Shown here in pieces: positions 1 to 11,160 of a DNA stretch of 64,000 nt. The stretch spans positions 114,536,066-114,600,065 of the forward strand of contig OW804098.1 of NCBI GenBank assembly GCA_942159475.1, read 5' to 3'. How positions within the stretch are numbered: the first letter of the stretch is position 1; every line of letters starts with the position of its first letter. Below the pieces are notes generated by a model. The model was not told the origin of the DNA, ran no database searches, and saw only the letters and a program-made list of their open reading frames with translations. The translations under genes and the position numbers were made by a program. The DNA is from Sthenelais limicola. Lineage: Eukaryota; Annelida; Polychaeta; Phyllodocida; Sigalionidae.

Positions 1-117
1 GTAATAGCTTGTAATCCCAAGCTGATTTTACACTGTTCCCGCACACTGTTCCCACTGTTCAGTCAACCATGCTAAGGCCACCTGCAGTGGCTTTTGTTTC
101 AGCAGAGCTATGTATAG

Positions 118-153
118 CCAGAGACAGTCCATTACGTAATGGACTGTCTCTGG
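118..153. repeat. Perfect 36-bp palindrome flanked by TATAG
   Basis: The 18-bp arm starting CCAGAGACAGTCC is followed at once by its exact reverse complement, with no spacer and a TAC/GTA centre. TATAG lies immediately on both sides as a 5-bp direct repeat, so it could be a minimal fold-back insertion with a target duplication. AGCTAT and ATAGCT a few bases further out add to the dyad. Seen directly; origin is inference. Confidence 0.85.
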
Positions 154-1920
154 TATAGCTTTGTGCATGCACCAGTGATTTCTAGGGGTTTCTAGGTCAG
201 CCCAACACTGGACTGCAGGTTTGAATCACAACAACTTTTACCCTCAACCAGTGAGCAAGGACAATACAACTCACAGGACGGATTGTTTATGCACAGGTCC
301 ATTTGAGGAATATGGCAATACTTTCAGGTAAGTAATATATGTTTTGTATTCTATTGTACTTTGTGACCTTAGATATCTCAGTTTTGGCTCTCCCAATCGG
401 GTGAAAACGGGCGTATTTTTTGGCCCACACAGAGCTGATTTGACTCCCAATTATAATATGTTGTCTCCCGACCTCTCCCCAAACTGAAATCGGCTGTACT
501 TGGCCCACACATACCCAATTGACCTCTCGCCCAGCGCCTCTATGCTCCTCCCCCTCGCATGCATACCTAATTAGTAAACAGGTTGGACAAACATAAGCTG
601 GACGCATACAGTAACCAGTGTAATGCCATAGCTTTAGCATGGCAGAGCTATATCTCATCGCTCCATTCTTTCTTAAAAATCATCATTGTACATGTTAAAT
701 GTATTCTCCTATATGCTTGTACTTTTCTGTGTCATCTATGGTATTTTTCTCCTAGTACAGTACACATTTCCATACAGTATTATATAATACAGTGTATGAA
801 ATTAACTTTTAGCTTTACCCGCCTACTTGGCAGGCTATTGCATACATTTACCCGCCCGCAAATTAACCCTCAATAACATAAATTAGTGGTGATTTCAATC
901 ACACACTATCATACAAATAAGTAAGAAATTTAGCAGCGGCGTTTGAGATATTTTTCTAATATGTAAAATGAAGTCTATAAAGTAGGACCTCAATAGAATT
1001 GACTCTTAACAATTTCCTCATACAACATTTCTATAGGCCTATAATAATGTTACCTTATAATAATGTAACATTTGTGAAAACGCAATAGTTAGAAGAGCTT
1101 TAGTGAATCTTTAAAATATGATTGGCCATGATCAAACACAACTACCTACAGTTTAAGTAGATTAGATTAGAAACTTTTTTTTCGAATTTTTCTCGCTGAC
1201 AGAGGACGGTTCTCCGACTAAGGGAGGTCTCCATGTTCTCTGGTGTATTTACATTGTTCAAAAACAGTGAACAAATCCCCAGTCGTCATTGACGAAAGGG
1301 GTACACTGTTATGTTTAAATTGATATTCTATACATTCGGAATAAAACTTCTTAGCGCTGTGATTAATATCATGTTGAGTATTCTCAGATCAAGTTTCCAT
1401 TCCTTTTCATAAGTCTTAGTTAATTAAACTCATTTTTAATGTTAATTATCGGATGCTTTTACCTATATTAATTAATCTATGAAGTTTTGGTCTTGCCAAA
1501 TTAAGTCATTCTTTGCTAGTATTTTAAAACCTTTTTTGTCTCCTATCCCATGGGCCATTGTATCCCATGGGCATAAGTAACAAAGAACTACATTAAAGTG
1601 GACAGATTAAATAAAAATGAAAGAGAGAAAGGAATATCAGCTTAAACATAGAGATATATCATACAATAACACTAGAGAGATAGGCTCCAAGTGTCGTGTT
1701 TGTCTAACCCTCTCCCTGCATGCCTTTAGGTATGCACGTGCATCTTATCTGTTTACCCCGTCCTGCCTCCTAATTGGTTACAGGACATGTAAATTAGTAG
1801 GTCAGCGGTCTAAGTAAGTAGGTCGGCGAGACGTCAATTTGGGCTCCCACAGAGTCCCAGGATTTCATTTTGAAATCGGGGATGTTTTTATACTAGGTTT
1901 GATTTTCTGGACATTTACTC
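154..1920. other. AT-rich sequence without a recognised gene
   Basis: Scattered short open frames show no domain or codon signal. Bases 180-230 contain a GGTTTGAATC-like box resembling the B box of tRNA-derived SINEs, too weak to call. A 12-bp direct repeat TATCCCATGGGC occurs twice near 1540-1575. Otherwise I see nothing organised. Confidence 0.5.
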
Positions 1921-2080
1921 ATTTAGATAAGATAAGATAAGTTAAGAAAATCTTTTATTTGTCAAAAACTGAATACGGTTACATCAATAGAAAAGGACAT
2001 ATAGGTTTACATGTCTGTATGAAAATTTTTGTATTCCATTTCTGCCGACAATTACCTGCAGGAGTCTTGTACTGGACTGA
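1921..2080 (-). mobile_element. Possible 3' end of a non-LTR retrotransposon or SINE
   Basis: Read on the minus strand this stretch ends in AATAAAAGATTTTCTTAAC followed by TTATC repeats (GATAA repeats at 1926-1943 on the plus strand). That polyadenylation-like signal plus a short tandem tail is typical of LINE/SINE 3' ends. No reverse transcriptase is present, so class and full extent are unknown. Confidence 0.35.
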
Positions 2081-2510
2081 GCAGAAGTGAAAAATTAAGA
2101 ATGAAAATAATACAAATCAAATCAAACAATGTAGATGACAAATAATAGGCTAAGAAGATACAGTGTCATGAAATATACAGCGCGAAAATTTCACGTTGGT
2201 CCAGAAGTAAATCGCCCCAGAATCTACATTTTACTGTGATAAATTAGCTGCTTGTGAGAAATAGTCAACCCCTCTCTATAGTCTATTGGACTGCGCCCCC
2301 CCCCCCCCCTCCCACACAAAGCTGTTGATTGTTGTGTTGACAAGCGTTGGTCAGCGCTTTGCATTGCACCAAATATAACTGTATTTTATTCTTTACAGAA
2401 GCCGTTATGAAGAAGTACACCAACAAGAAAATGAACTAAATTGATGAAATGATGATTTTCTGAGGGTAAATAAAAGATCCCCGAATAAGAATATATAGTG
2501 AGGATAAAAG
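2081..2510. other. Unassigned AT-rich sequence with a C13 run
   Basis: No gene or repeat family recognised. A run of about 13 C residues sits near 2297. Confidence 0.4.
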
Positions 2511-2868
2511 GGTTTTACATGGGTCTACTGTAATTTCGAGCCGGGTTTTACATGGATTCAGAGTAAATTTTTATACGGATCTACTGTAATTTTGAGCTGG
2601 GTTTTACATGGATTCAGAGTAAATTTTTACACGGATCTACTGTAATTTTGAGCTGGGTTTTACATGGATTCAGAGTAAATTTTTACACGGATCTACTGTA
2701 ATTTTGAACTGGGTTTTACATGGATTCAGAGTAAGTTTTTACACGGATCTACTGTAATTTCGAGCCGGGTTTTACAAGGATTCAGAATAAGTTTTTACAT
2801 GGGATCCATGTAATTTTACACGAAAATGTAATTTCACCGGGAAAAACCGTCATCCAAAAACGCAGTGG
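2511..2868. repeat. 56-bp tandem array
   Basis: GGGTTTTACATGGATTCAG recurs at 2543, 2599, 2655, 2711 and 2767, a strict 56-bp period; a shortened unit precedes it at 2511. Units carry TTTTTACACGGATCTACTG and a GAGCTGGG or GAGCCGGG junction. The last unit decays towards the palindrome at 2869. Probably the internal array of an unclassified mobile element. Confidence 0.85.
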
Positions 2869-2892
2869 AATCCGTGTAAAATTACACGGATT
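2869..2892. repeat. 24-bp inverted repeat (11-bp arms)
   Basis: Arms AATCCGTGTAA and TTACACGGATT are perfect reverse complements around a 2-bp centre. The hairpin closes the 56-bp array and shares its ACACGGAT motif, so array and hairpin probably belong to one element. Confidence 0.8.
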
Positions 2893-2914
2893 TGACTGAA
2901 GGACCGCTTACAGT

Positions 2915-3060
2915 GTAACACCCTCCCTCTCTCCTATCCTTTTTCCCCTGCCCCTTAACATCACACCCCTTTCTCTCTACCCCCTCCTCCTCCTCACCCC
3001 CCCCCCCCCCCGCCTCACCCACTGCCCCCCCCCCTTTCCTCCAGAACCCACACGTTCCCC
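2915..3060. repeat. Pyrimidine-rich tract with long C runs
   Basis: C/T-dominated plus strand with two runs of more than 10 C. Low complexity; no coding meaning. Confidence 0.8.
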
Positions 3061-3871
3061 TGTACCCAGCATGTACACACAATGTTCCCCTGTGTCTACC
3101 TCACACTAATGTACAACCAGACACTTTTATAGCTCTCTTCCATTCACAGTTTCACTAAGGATCACTCTTTATGTCCTCTAAGTCCCGCTTGACCTTCCCA
3201 AGGTCACAACTCAGGGGTCAGCGGGGTCAAGGATGATTGATCCCAGGGTCAAGCGTTTTCCAGTTTGAAATGGTCGAAACTACCAGCCCCTTGAGCTAAC
3301 CGACTTTCACTGCTTTCACTTGGAATTTATTTTCAACCTCTCAAAAAGAAGTAGGAAAGAATGTACTTGAGAGGGTGCAAACGAAACGGAAAAGACCTAT
3401 CCAAGGTGGTTGTTGCTATGTCGTTATACCAATCCTCTTAACACTATAACTAAGCAAGATTTAAGAAGAATTGAGGTTCAAAATACATTTGAATGGTCAT
3501 TTTCTTTGAATCAACGTAATATATTAGAATATACCTAGCGGCTAGTACTCTCTCTTTCCTAAGCCCAATTTAGCCCAATTTACAGAATCTGAAAAGGATA
3601 TTGACAGAAATGTGATTTTATTTTTTTCCATCCTAAAATAACCTCGCACTAAACGTCATACCTATATATCAAAAAGTGAACAATTGTGTCTATCAACCAA
3701 CTGGAAATAAAACAAAATATAGAAAATAAGTCGAGACGAAGAGGCCACAGGAATCCCACATATGGTCCATCTTCTCAATAAAGTACAAACTTTATGGCAC
3801 AAAAACTTCTAAATTCGATTAATAAAGATGATATCTGATTTGTCCTTATTGTCAGTCTGTCATTGTTGTAC
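3061..3871. other. Unassigned sequence
   Basis: Mixed-composition DNA with no open frame of note and no repeat family that I recognise from elsewhere in the window. Confidence 0.4.
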
Positions 3872-4106
3872 GGGTCAGGTTTTCAGAAAATGTACAATTC
3901 GCAGATCAACACATTTAGTAAATTCTGCTAAATTATACCGGAAAATCGTCCATACTACGTATATCTGGGTATATTTAGTATAACATTGATTCAAACAATC
4001 TGTTAGGTTATGTTGAACTGTATTTTGAACCTGATTTTTGTCTTTGATTTGGGTTATTTGAGATGATTGGTGAAGGTGAATTGTACATTTTCTGAAATTC
4101 TGACCA
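3872..4106 (+). mobile_element. MITE-A copy, 235 bp
   Basis: A non-autonomous DNA transposon relic with no coding capacity. Family features: about 28-bp terminal inverted repeats starting GGGTCAGATTTTCAG, a left subterminal GGCAGCTCTACACATTTAG, and a right subterminal GGTTATTTGAGAGGATTGGTGAAGG; I call this order plus. This copy is bounded by an exact GTAC target duplication (3868-3871 and 4107-4110) and has a few terminal substitutions. Confidence 0.88.
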
Positions 4107-4428
4107 GTACTTAGTTTCTCATCAGATCCTGGTGTTGTGGTTGCTTTAGTAAGTTGTTGTTTTTTGTCAAATGTGGATTTGTCTTTAATGGCGAGACAAT
4201 TTTATTGGTGATCTGGTGTTTGTGAGAGATCCTCTTTGAGTGGACAATGTGGTTGACCTTTGACCCGGTGGTATTCTCAATGATATCATCCAATATTTGG
4301 ATCTTGGACGGAAAAAATGCTTTAATTACTTTTGGTGGCCGAGGATTCGGTGCAGTTTCGTTTTTTGAGTAGATTAAAAAATAATGAAGTAACGATCTGT
4401 TGAGGACACTTTCCCTACAAGGTCATGT
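4107..4428. other. Spacer between two MITE-A copies
   Basis: About 320 bp of unassigned DNA. A 60-codon minus-strand open frame lies here, but nothing about it suggests a gene. Confidence 0.4.
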
Positions 4429-4662
4429 GGGTCAGATTTTCAGAAAATGTACAATTCAACTTCACCAATCCTCTCAAATAACCCAAATTTCAGACGAAAA
4501 TAAAGTTTAAAATACAGTTCCACCTAACCAAATAGATTGCTAGAATCAAAGTAATGCCGAATATACTTGAATTTACCAATATTGACCAAATTGGAGTCTA
4601 ATTTAGCAGAATTTACTAAATGTGTAGAGCTGCAAATTGTACATTTTCTGAAAATCTGACCC
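4429..4662 (-). mobile_element. MITE-A copy, minus orientation
   Basis: Both termini are intact. The flanks ATGT and GTGT differ by one base, a decayed target duplication. The interior belongs to the subfamily with TTTATTTTCGTCTGAAATTT near the right end. Confidence 0.9.
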
Positions 4663-4741
4663 GTGTATAAATAAAGTGAACTGTGATGTTTCAGTACATG
4701 AAAATCATACCCTGGTTCTTTTGAAACAATTCAAACATATA

Positions 4742-4855
4742 CAGTCTAGGTTTAGAGTTGAGAGTCCCTTCAAACTTAGGGAAAGCCTCTCGCTCTAAAC
4801 CGCAAAATGCCATTAGAATCCCATTAGAATGCCTACTCCAATACCCAAAACACCA
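4742..4855 (+). mobile_element. MITE-B left part
   Basis: Starts CAGTCTAGGTTTAGAGTTGAG and carries the family core ACCGCAAAATGCCATTAGAA. The right half and right terminus are missing. Confidence 0.6.
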
Positions 4856-4912
4856 ATTCTGTGTTTGTCCTATGCAACTATTCTGTCATCTCCCTCACCC
4901 ATATATCCACCC

Positions 4913-5135
4913 CTAGCCCCCTCCCACCCCCACCCCACCCCACCCCTTGTGTATACCCCCCCCCCCTTGTGTATACCCCCACCCCACCCCTTGTGTATAC
5001 CCCCCCCCCCCCTTGTGTATACCCCCACCCCACCCCTTGTGTAACCCCCCTCCCACCGCACCCCTTGTGTATACCCCCCCCACACACACACCCCTTGTGT
5101 ATACCCCCACACACACACCCCTTGTGTATACCCAC
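4913..5135. repeat. C-rich minisatellite, CCCCTTGTGTATAC units
   Basis: About nine units of 21-29 bp share CCCCTTGTGTATACCCCC with variable C/A filler. Several overlapping open frames on both strands are by-products of the array. Confidence 0.85.
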
Positions 5136-5300
5136 TCGAGGATCCCCAGGTACACAGTGGAGCTTAATTACCCCCTGCTAATCCCTTAATGAGCTGGTGA
5201 TGGGTATAACGAGGTAATCCCCCACCCCGTGTTTACACTCATACTAATCACAATTATACACACCTAATTAGCCTAGAGCTACCTGCCCGCCCCACCCACC
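5136..5300. other. Intergenic stretch with homeodomain-like motifs
   Basis: TAATTA (5165-5170) and TAATCC (5179-5184 and 5215-5220) cluster within about 55 bp. This fits a homeodomain binding cluster but could be chance. Confidence 0.3.
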
Positions 5301-5307
5301 CACACAC

Positions 5308-5397
5308 ACTCCCTACCCTCCCCCCTCTCTCTCTCCCTCTCCCCTCTCTCTCTCCCTCCCCCCTCTCTCTCTCCCTCCCTCTCTCTCTCTCTCTTTA
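5308..5397. repeat. CT-rich low-complexity tract
   Basis: CCCTCTCTCTCT-type repeats on the plus strand. Confidence 0.85.
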
Positions 5398-5726
5398 TTA
5401 CACCCCTGTGCTGTTGCTTCCTATACCTTCAGCATTGTATGTCACACTTGGTCAAAGTGGTGCATAACATGTGAGTTATGTCACCCTTGGCGCATACAAC
5501 AAGTAGGTCCGCCAAAAACTTAAATTACTTCTTTTATTTTTAATTATTTATATTTTTTATTCATTAATGGGGTGTAATAAATATGGAACAAAGCTCGGGT
5601 GAAGTCTGTACACTTGTTAGTGACCTCGGGAGCACAGAAGATCTCGGGCTAACGCCCTCTAACTTCCCGCGCTCCCTCGGTCAATAACAAGTTACAGACT
5701 TCCCCCTTGCTAGGTTCCATCTATAT

Positions 5727-6378
5727 CCCTCATCCTCTCCCTATCGCTCCCTCTATTTTTCTCTCTCCCTCGATCTATCTATCAGATTCCCCCCTCCTCC
5801 CTACTTTTACTCTCCTCTCACTCTCTCTGTCTCTGGAGGGTTCACAGGGCGTTCCTCACTCAACTAATCTCTCCCCTTCCATCCTCCATCTAAGCCGCTC
5901 CTCAGCAAACAGTATTTTAAGGCTGGACTCAGAGTCAGGGTGGCACTAATATCCAGGTGTGTTACCCACCTGTGCACAGGGTAAACAGGCGGCGTGTGGC
6001 CGGCGTTCCACACAATCAGGGAGTTTCCTTCCCACACTCCCCTCCCTATGTCTCTTGTTCTCCCTGGCTCACCCACCCCCCTCCCTCTTGTTTCTGCCCT
6101 CTGTATCCCAGCCTTTCTCGTTTTGTCTCTCCTCTCTCTGCCCCCTACACACTTTCTCATGTCTCCTCTTTCTCCCTTTCTCCCTCTCCGCTCTCCCCTC
6201 TCCCTCTCTATCCCTCTCTCCTCTCTCTCTGTCCCTTTCTTCCTCTCCGCTCTCCCCTCTCCCTCTCTTCGCACTCTCTCTCTCTCTCCCTCCCTTTCTC
6301 CCTCTCCTCTCTTTCTCTGTCTCCCTTCCTTTCTATCTCTCTGTCTCTGTCTCTCTCTTCCCTCCTCCCCTCTCTACC
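5727..6378. repeat. Pyrimidine-rich tract, interrupted
   Basis: CTCTCTCC-type sequence at 5727-5835 and 6030-6378, separated by about 200 bp of mixed sequence. All three plus frames stay open for over 100 codons because C/T runs lack stops; the products are Leu/Ser/Pro only. Confidence 0.85.
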
Positions 6379-6501
6379 AGAGGTGACCTTGAGGGGTGTA
6401 AGAAGTAATACACACTCCGATGGTACAACATTATAGCAATGACATGTTTATTATTTATCAACATCGTGCCTTAAACTAGCACCCACCAAGCATCTAGATC
6501 T

Positions 6502-6746
6502 GGGTACAATTTTCTGCAAATGTACAATCGGAAGATCTACACATTCAGTAAGTTCTGCTAAGTTGGACTGAAAAATAGTAAATACAAGCACGTACACCTG
6601 AATGGATTTGATATAGTTCTGATTCAAACAATCTGTTTGGTTCTGTTGATCTTTTTATGAGTTTTTATCCTTATTTGTGCCTTAAATTTGGGTTATTTGA
6701 GAGGATTGGTGAAAAGAGAAGTGTACATTTTCTGGGGATTTCACCC
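6502..6746 (+). mobile_element. Diverged MITE-A copy, 245 bp
   Basis: Termini have drifted (GGGTACAATTTTCTGCAAATG at the left), yet an exact ATCT duplication flanks both ends (6498-6501 and 6747-6750). One of the older copies by terminal divergence. Confidence 0.75.
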
Positions 6747-6909
6747 ATCTTCCTAGGGAACAATAGCATGCGTCTGCAGCAATCATCATATCTTGTCGAG
6801 CATTCACACAATGATGGATATGTGATAGTTCCCGTGCGTGTGTCTAAACACATCACATCAACACCACCCCATAGGCCTCTTAAACCCCCATAGGCCTCTA
6901 ACACCACTC

Positions 6910-7123
6910 CAGTCTAGGCCCAAAGCTGAGAGAATCCCTTCAGACGGAGGAAAAGCCTCTCGCTTCAAACCGCAAAGTGCCATTATAATTCCATTAAGAC
7001 CGCAAAATGACATTATAATCCCATTAGAACGCCTAGTCCTAGGCCAGGAAACCGATTAGCGAAGTAGGCGTCTAATCACTGACATACCATTCTTATCTGA
7101 TCTGAGGGTTTGAACCTAGACTG
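6910..7123 (+). mobile_element. MITE-B copy, 214 bp
   Basis: Most complete MITE-B here. Left end CAGTCTAGGCCCAAAG, right end TTTGAACCTAGACTG, about 15-bp inverted repeats. The core holds ACCGCAAA, a CTAGTCCTAGGCCAGG near-palindrome and GTAGGCGTCTAATCACTGAC. Flanks ACTC and TCTC suggest a decayed 4-bp target duplication. No coding capacity. Confidence 0.8.
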
Positions 7124-7520
7124 TCTCGACCCAGTGATCAAAACCAAGCATGAATTACGTCAGCCCTGCCATCAAAAATCATCATAAAATGTGGGAAAAA
7201 AAAAATAAATAAAATGGTGTCATAATTTCCCATGATATTTGGATCATCACATGGTATCAGTGGTTGGCATGGTAACAAAGCTTTCAAATGGGGATTGCGC
7301 ATGCGTACCATGTGTCTAGAGGTTGGGTTCCGGTGGCTAATAGAGGCATGTTAATGTATGCATGTATTAGGCTGATACTGGATATGTGCTGGGGAGACTG
7401 CCTTGTTCTAATGTCTGCACAGGGAGCGGTTGTTGCTGAACATTGATTTTTTATTGTGCCTCCCTCACTGTGGGTTTCATAGAATAATCCAGAAATATTC
7501 TTCCCTTCTGTGTCAGTGTC
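7124..7520. other. Unassigned unique sequence
   Basis: No gene seen. TTGCGCATGCGTA near 7297 matches an NRF1-type motif but stands alone. Confidence 0.35.
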
Positions 7521-7535
7521 TTTCTCTGACTCATG

Positions 7536-7832
7536 TGGTCCCCCCCTCCGCCCCCCACTCTCCTATCTCTGCCCCCACCCCCTCTTTCCCTACCTCTCTC
7601 TAGACTAGCTTTATTTTTGTTTCTCTCTCTCCCTTCTCCCTCCCTCTCTCCTCTCTCTCCACGACCTTTCTCTCTCTCGCTCCCCCTATCTCTCTCTCTC
7701 TCCTCTCTCTCTCCACCACCTTACTCTCTCCCTCTCCCTATCTCCCCCTCCCTCCCTCTTTCTCCCTTCCCCATATCTCTCTCCTCTCTCTCTCTCACTC
7801 TCCCCCTCCCTCTCTCTCTCTCTCTCCATATA
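7536..7832. repeat. Pyrimidine-rich tract
   Basis: CTCTCTCC and CCCTCCC blocks; the open frame it supports is low complexity. Confidence 0.85.
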
Positions 7833-8310
7833 TCTTTCTTTATACCAAATGATACTATTCTATTAGCCACTTATATTTAAATTTAATACCTTAATTCATC
7901 CAATATTACAGTGTTTATATCTCAATATATTAGCCCCTTATATTTAACATTTTATCATTACCTTAATAAATCCAATATCACAGTGTTTATATCACAATAT
8001 CCCAAGTCTTCCACTAAGGAATATTCCACTGCAATGAATGCCAATAAACCATAACCCAACTTGTAAGTTGTACCTCACCAACCCACACATTACATACCCT
8101 GTATATACATGGCTGTCATAAAGCCCCACCAGTCACACAAACATGACTTACATGCTTTATTTGTCCCGTCTTTACAAGCCTTCTGCCACATACAGCACAT
8201 TCCACTGCCCCCCTCGCCCGCCGCCAGTCAAAATACAACATAAAATTTGCCCAATAAACAGAAAAGGTTGGTACACAAACAGGAGGAGTAGGGGAGGTGT
8301 GTGTGTGTGG
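7833..8310. other. Unassigned AT-rich sequence
   Basis: An imperfect duplication of about 70 bp (TAGCCACTTATATTTAA and TAGCCCCTTATATTTAA, near 7863 and 7931) ending in ATCACAGTGTTTATATC is the only structure seen. Confidence 0.45.
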
Positions 8311-8317
8311 GGGGGGG

Positions 8318-8460
8318 TCTAGGCTCAGAGTTGAGAGAGTCCCTCCAAACTGAGGGAAAGCCTCTCCAGTCTAGGCTCAGAGTTGAGAGAGTCCCTCCAA
8401 ACAGAGGGACATCATCTCCAACTTAGACTAAACTGAGGGAAGGCATCTCCAGTCTAGCTA
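8318..8460 (+). repeat. Tandem MITE-B left ends, 52-bp units
   Basis: Two to three units of TCTAGGCTCAGAGTTGAGAG plus AGTCCCTCCAAACTGAGGG occur head to tail. They match the left terminus of MITE-B without its core or right end. Confidence 0.75.
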
Positions 8461-8469
8461 GGTACTATA

Positions 8470-8680
8470 CTAATGATTGACCCTCCAGAAATGTCGCCAA
8501 CTTTTTCATGCATAAATATATATAGAAGTATTTATTAGATGACCTTAATGTTTACTATCATTGGAATCGGCTTGATCTCATCTTGTCAAATATGATGGTA
8601 TCTCAAAATTCATTTTTTGTGACTTGTGACTTATTTTGCTGTGACTTGTGACTTATTTTGCTGTAACACATACATCATGG
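8470..8680 (-). mobile_element. MITE-C half copy
   Basis: Contains ATTGGAATCGGCTTGATCTC and the terminal TTTTGTGACTTGTGACTTATT of MITE-C in reverse orientation. A 21-bp piece of that terminus (GTGACTTGTGACTTATTTTG) is tandemly duplicated near 8628. The other half is absent. Confidence 0.7.
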
Positions 8681-9060
8681 TAATAGACAATATCTATGAA
8701 ATGAAACAGATTTGGGAGATAAGACAGACAGACCTGATGGAGAACTTAAGCTTTCTTGCTTTCCATTGTTATCTTACTGTTAAGCACCGAATGAGTGACA
8801 TTTTTATTTTAACAATGGACGCTATAATTCGGTCGATATGACGTCACAATGTGCCGTAACAATGGCATTTAAATTCTTATCAGATAATGACCAACATCGA
8901 CATTATACACGATCAACATATGTCAAACCCGAGCAAGAAAATTGTCAAAATTTGAGAAATTCTTACAGGAACTGAAATATCTAGGATGCAATCTAAAGTT
9001 TAGTGGGTACATTTCAGATCCGTATGTAAGCCTTCACAATATACCCTTAGGGCCCAACAA

Positions 9061-9295
9061 GGGTCAGATTTTCAGAAAATGTACAATAAGCAGCTCTACA
9101 CATTTAGTGAATTCTGCTAAATTGGGCTGAAAAATGATGAATACCGGGTATATCTGAGTATATTTGGTGTCGCGTTGATTTATAGTATCTGTTTTGTTGT
9201 GTCAAACTGAATTTTGAAGCTGATTTCTGTCTTAAATGTGGGTTATTTGAGAGGATTGGTGAAGTCGAATTGTACATTTTCTGAAGATCTGACCC
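9061..9295 (+). mobile_element. MITE-A copy, 235 bp
   Basis: Exact ACAA duplication on both sides (9057-9060 and 9296-9299). Interior of the subfamily with GTATATCTGAGTATATTTGG. Confidence 0.93.
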
Positions 9296-9667
9296 ACAAC
9301 ACACAACACCCACCCATTGTGTCGTGTTATTGTATGGCAATAATTCGACTGGATTTACCTACAATTGTCATCCAATTGTCACCAATTTTAGCAAATATTT
9401 CTAGTCTATTGTAGTGTTTTTGAGTTTTTCCTATTGTGTCGCGAGGAGGGAGATATCAGCCAAAAAATAATTTGATTTTTATCGATGAAAAATGTCAAGA
9501 TGTTTTGAACCCGATGGAGAAGAGGTGGTCTCGGGTGCGTTTATGTGATAAGTGTCGCCTTCAATTGTCTCGCGCGGGGAAAAATGGTTCCTTTATCTGT
9601 TGTTTTGTTGTTGAGAGACAGGGAAGAGAGGGATGGTGGTTATTATGGGGAGGGGGGATGGAGATAT

Positions 9668-9892
9668 GATCTCTCTCGCTCTCCCCCCCTTACTTCTGTC
9701 TCCTCACTCCCACCCTGTCTCCTCTCTCTCCACCCCCTTTCTCCCATCCCTTTTTTCTCTCCCTCCCTCCACCTCTCCCCCCCCCCCTTTCCCTTCCCTC
9801 TCTCATCTAGCTCTCTTCCTCCTCCCCCTCCCTCCGCCTCTCTCTCCTCTATCTCTCTCCTCTCTCCCTTCCTTCTCTCTCCCTCTCCTAGC
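9668..9892. repeat. Pyrimidine-rich tract
   Basis: C/T runs including a C11; supports open frames on both strands without coding meaning. Confidence 0.85.
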
Positions 9893-9984
9893 CAATAATG
9901 AATGTCCAGTCCCCATGCCCCTTCCATTTCTTTATTCTCTTTAATTTCCCATTCTCGGTACTCTTAATACCAAACACTCACCTT

Positions 9985-10312
9985 TCATCCTCTCTCCCTC
10001 CCTTTCTCTCCTCTTCCTCTCCCTCTCTCTACTCCCTCCCTTTCTCTCCTCTTCCTCTCTCTACTCCCTCCCTTTCTCTCCTCTTCCTCTCCCTCTCTCT
10101 ACTCCCTCCCTTTCTCTCCTCTTCCTCTCTCTACTCCCTCCCTTTCTCTCCTCTCCCCCTCCCTCCTTTCTCTCCTCTCCCTTTCTCCCCCCCCCCCACT
10201 CTTCTCTCTCCCCCTCTTTCCCTTTCTGCCCCTCTCTCTCCCTCTCTCATTGTCCCCCCTCCCTCCCTGTCCCTCCTCTCTCCCTCCCTCCCCTCTCTCA
10301 TCGCTCTCAGTA
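9985..10312. repeat. Pyrimidine tract with about 30-60-bp periodicity
   Basis: CTCTACTCCCTCCCTTTCTC recurs several times at 10026-10140, so part of this tract is a true tandem array. Confidence 0.85.
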
Positions 10313-11160
10313 CCAAACGATCACCTCTCACTTTCTCTCTTTGTGTTAAACTCGTATTAAACTCTAATTTATTTGTACAAATAAATCTGTACGTGTGCTC
10401 GAGGTAGGGATGGGGTAGCATTAGGAGAGGTAAGGTAACAGTAGGGGGAGGTAAGGCTGGGGGGTGTCATGTTTCCATTGTCGTCCCCTCTCAGCTATTG
10501 ATCAGGGTTTGTGACGTCAGGAAACGCTTGTCAGACGCTCCTATTTACACGGACGGACGGTAGGTGGCAGTAGTGATGGATAGGAACAAAAGGTAATGGG
10601 GGAAAGGACCAGGAAGCTCGGGGGAGATTTTTACTATTTTTAATAGGATAAATTAGATTATTGTAGTGGCAAAAAATGCTTAAAAACCATTAAATACTAG
10701 TTTAAATGTCATAACTGAAAAATAGCAAAACAAATGATATAAGACAGAAAAACAGTTTAAAATCATCAAAACAAATCATTACAATTTTATGGTGTCCATT
10801 CCTTTAAAGCCTTTAAAGTTTTCATTCCATTTAAAGTTGCATTCAATTATTTCATTTTCAGATTTTTTTTTTTAAAAAAGACGTCCATTACTATAAAGAC
10901 TTGAACTCATCTTATTACGTTCTGATGATATCAAAGAAAACATTAGGTGATATTTATCAACACAATTTATTTGGAAACATGTAAAACACATTTACATGAG
11001 ATCCCCATTGAATATTCCATGCTGAACATAACATGTTTTTAATAGCATTTACTTTTACATATTCAAACTCTCATCTTACGTTTTTCATCTTTTGCCTTCG
11101 CTTTTTATTTTCCCCAGTGTGAATCGACACGATGGGCTGTATTCCACCAGCGGGTATATC
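10313..11160. other. Unassigned AT-rich sequence
   Basis: About 850 bp with no gene. A CRE-type TGACGTCA palindrome lies at 10512-10519. The part after 10620 is strongly A/T biased. Confidence 0.4.

Noticed and set aside
180..230. tRNA-derived SINE head
   Set aside because: Only a degenerate B-box-like GGTTTGAATC; no tail and no second copy.
287..658. 123-codon minus frame with several Cys and Trp
   Set aside because: No domain pattern recognised and no supporting signals; length is compatible with chance.
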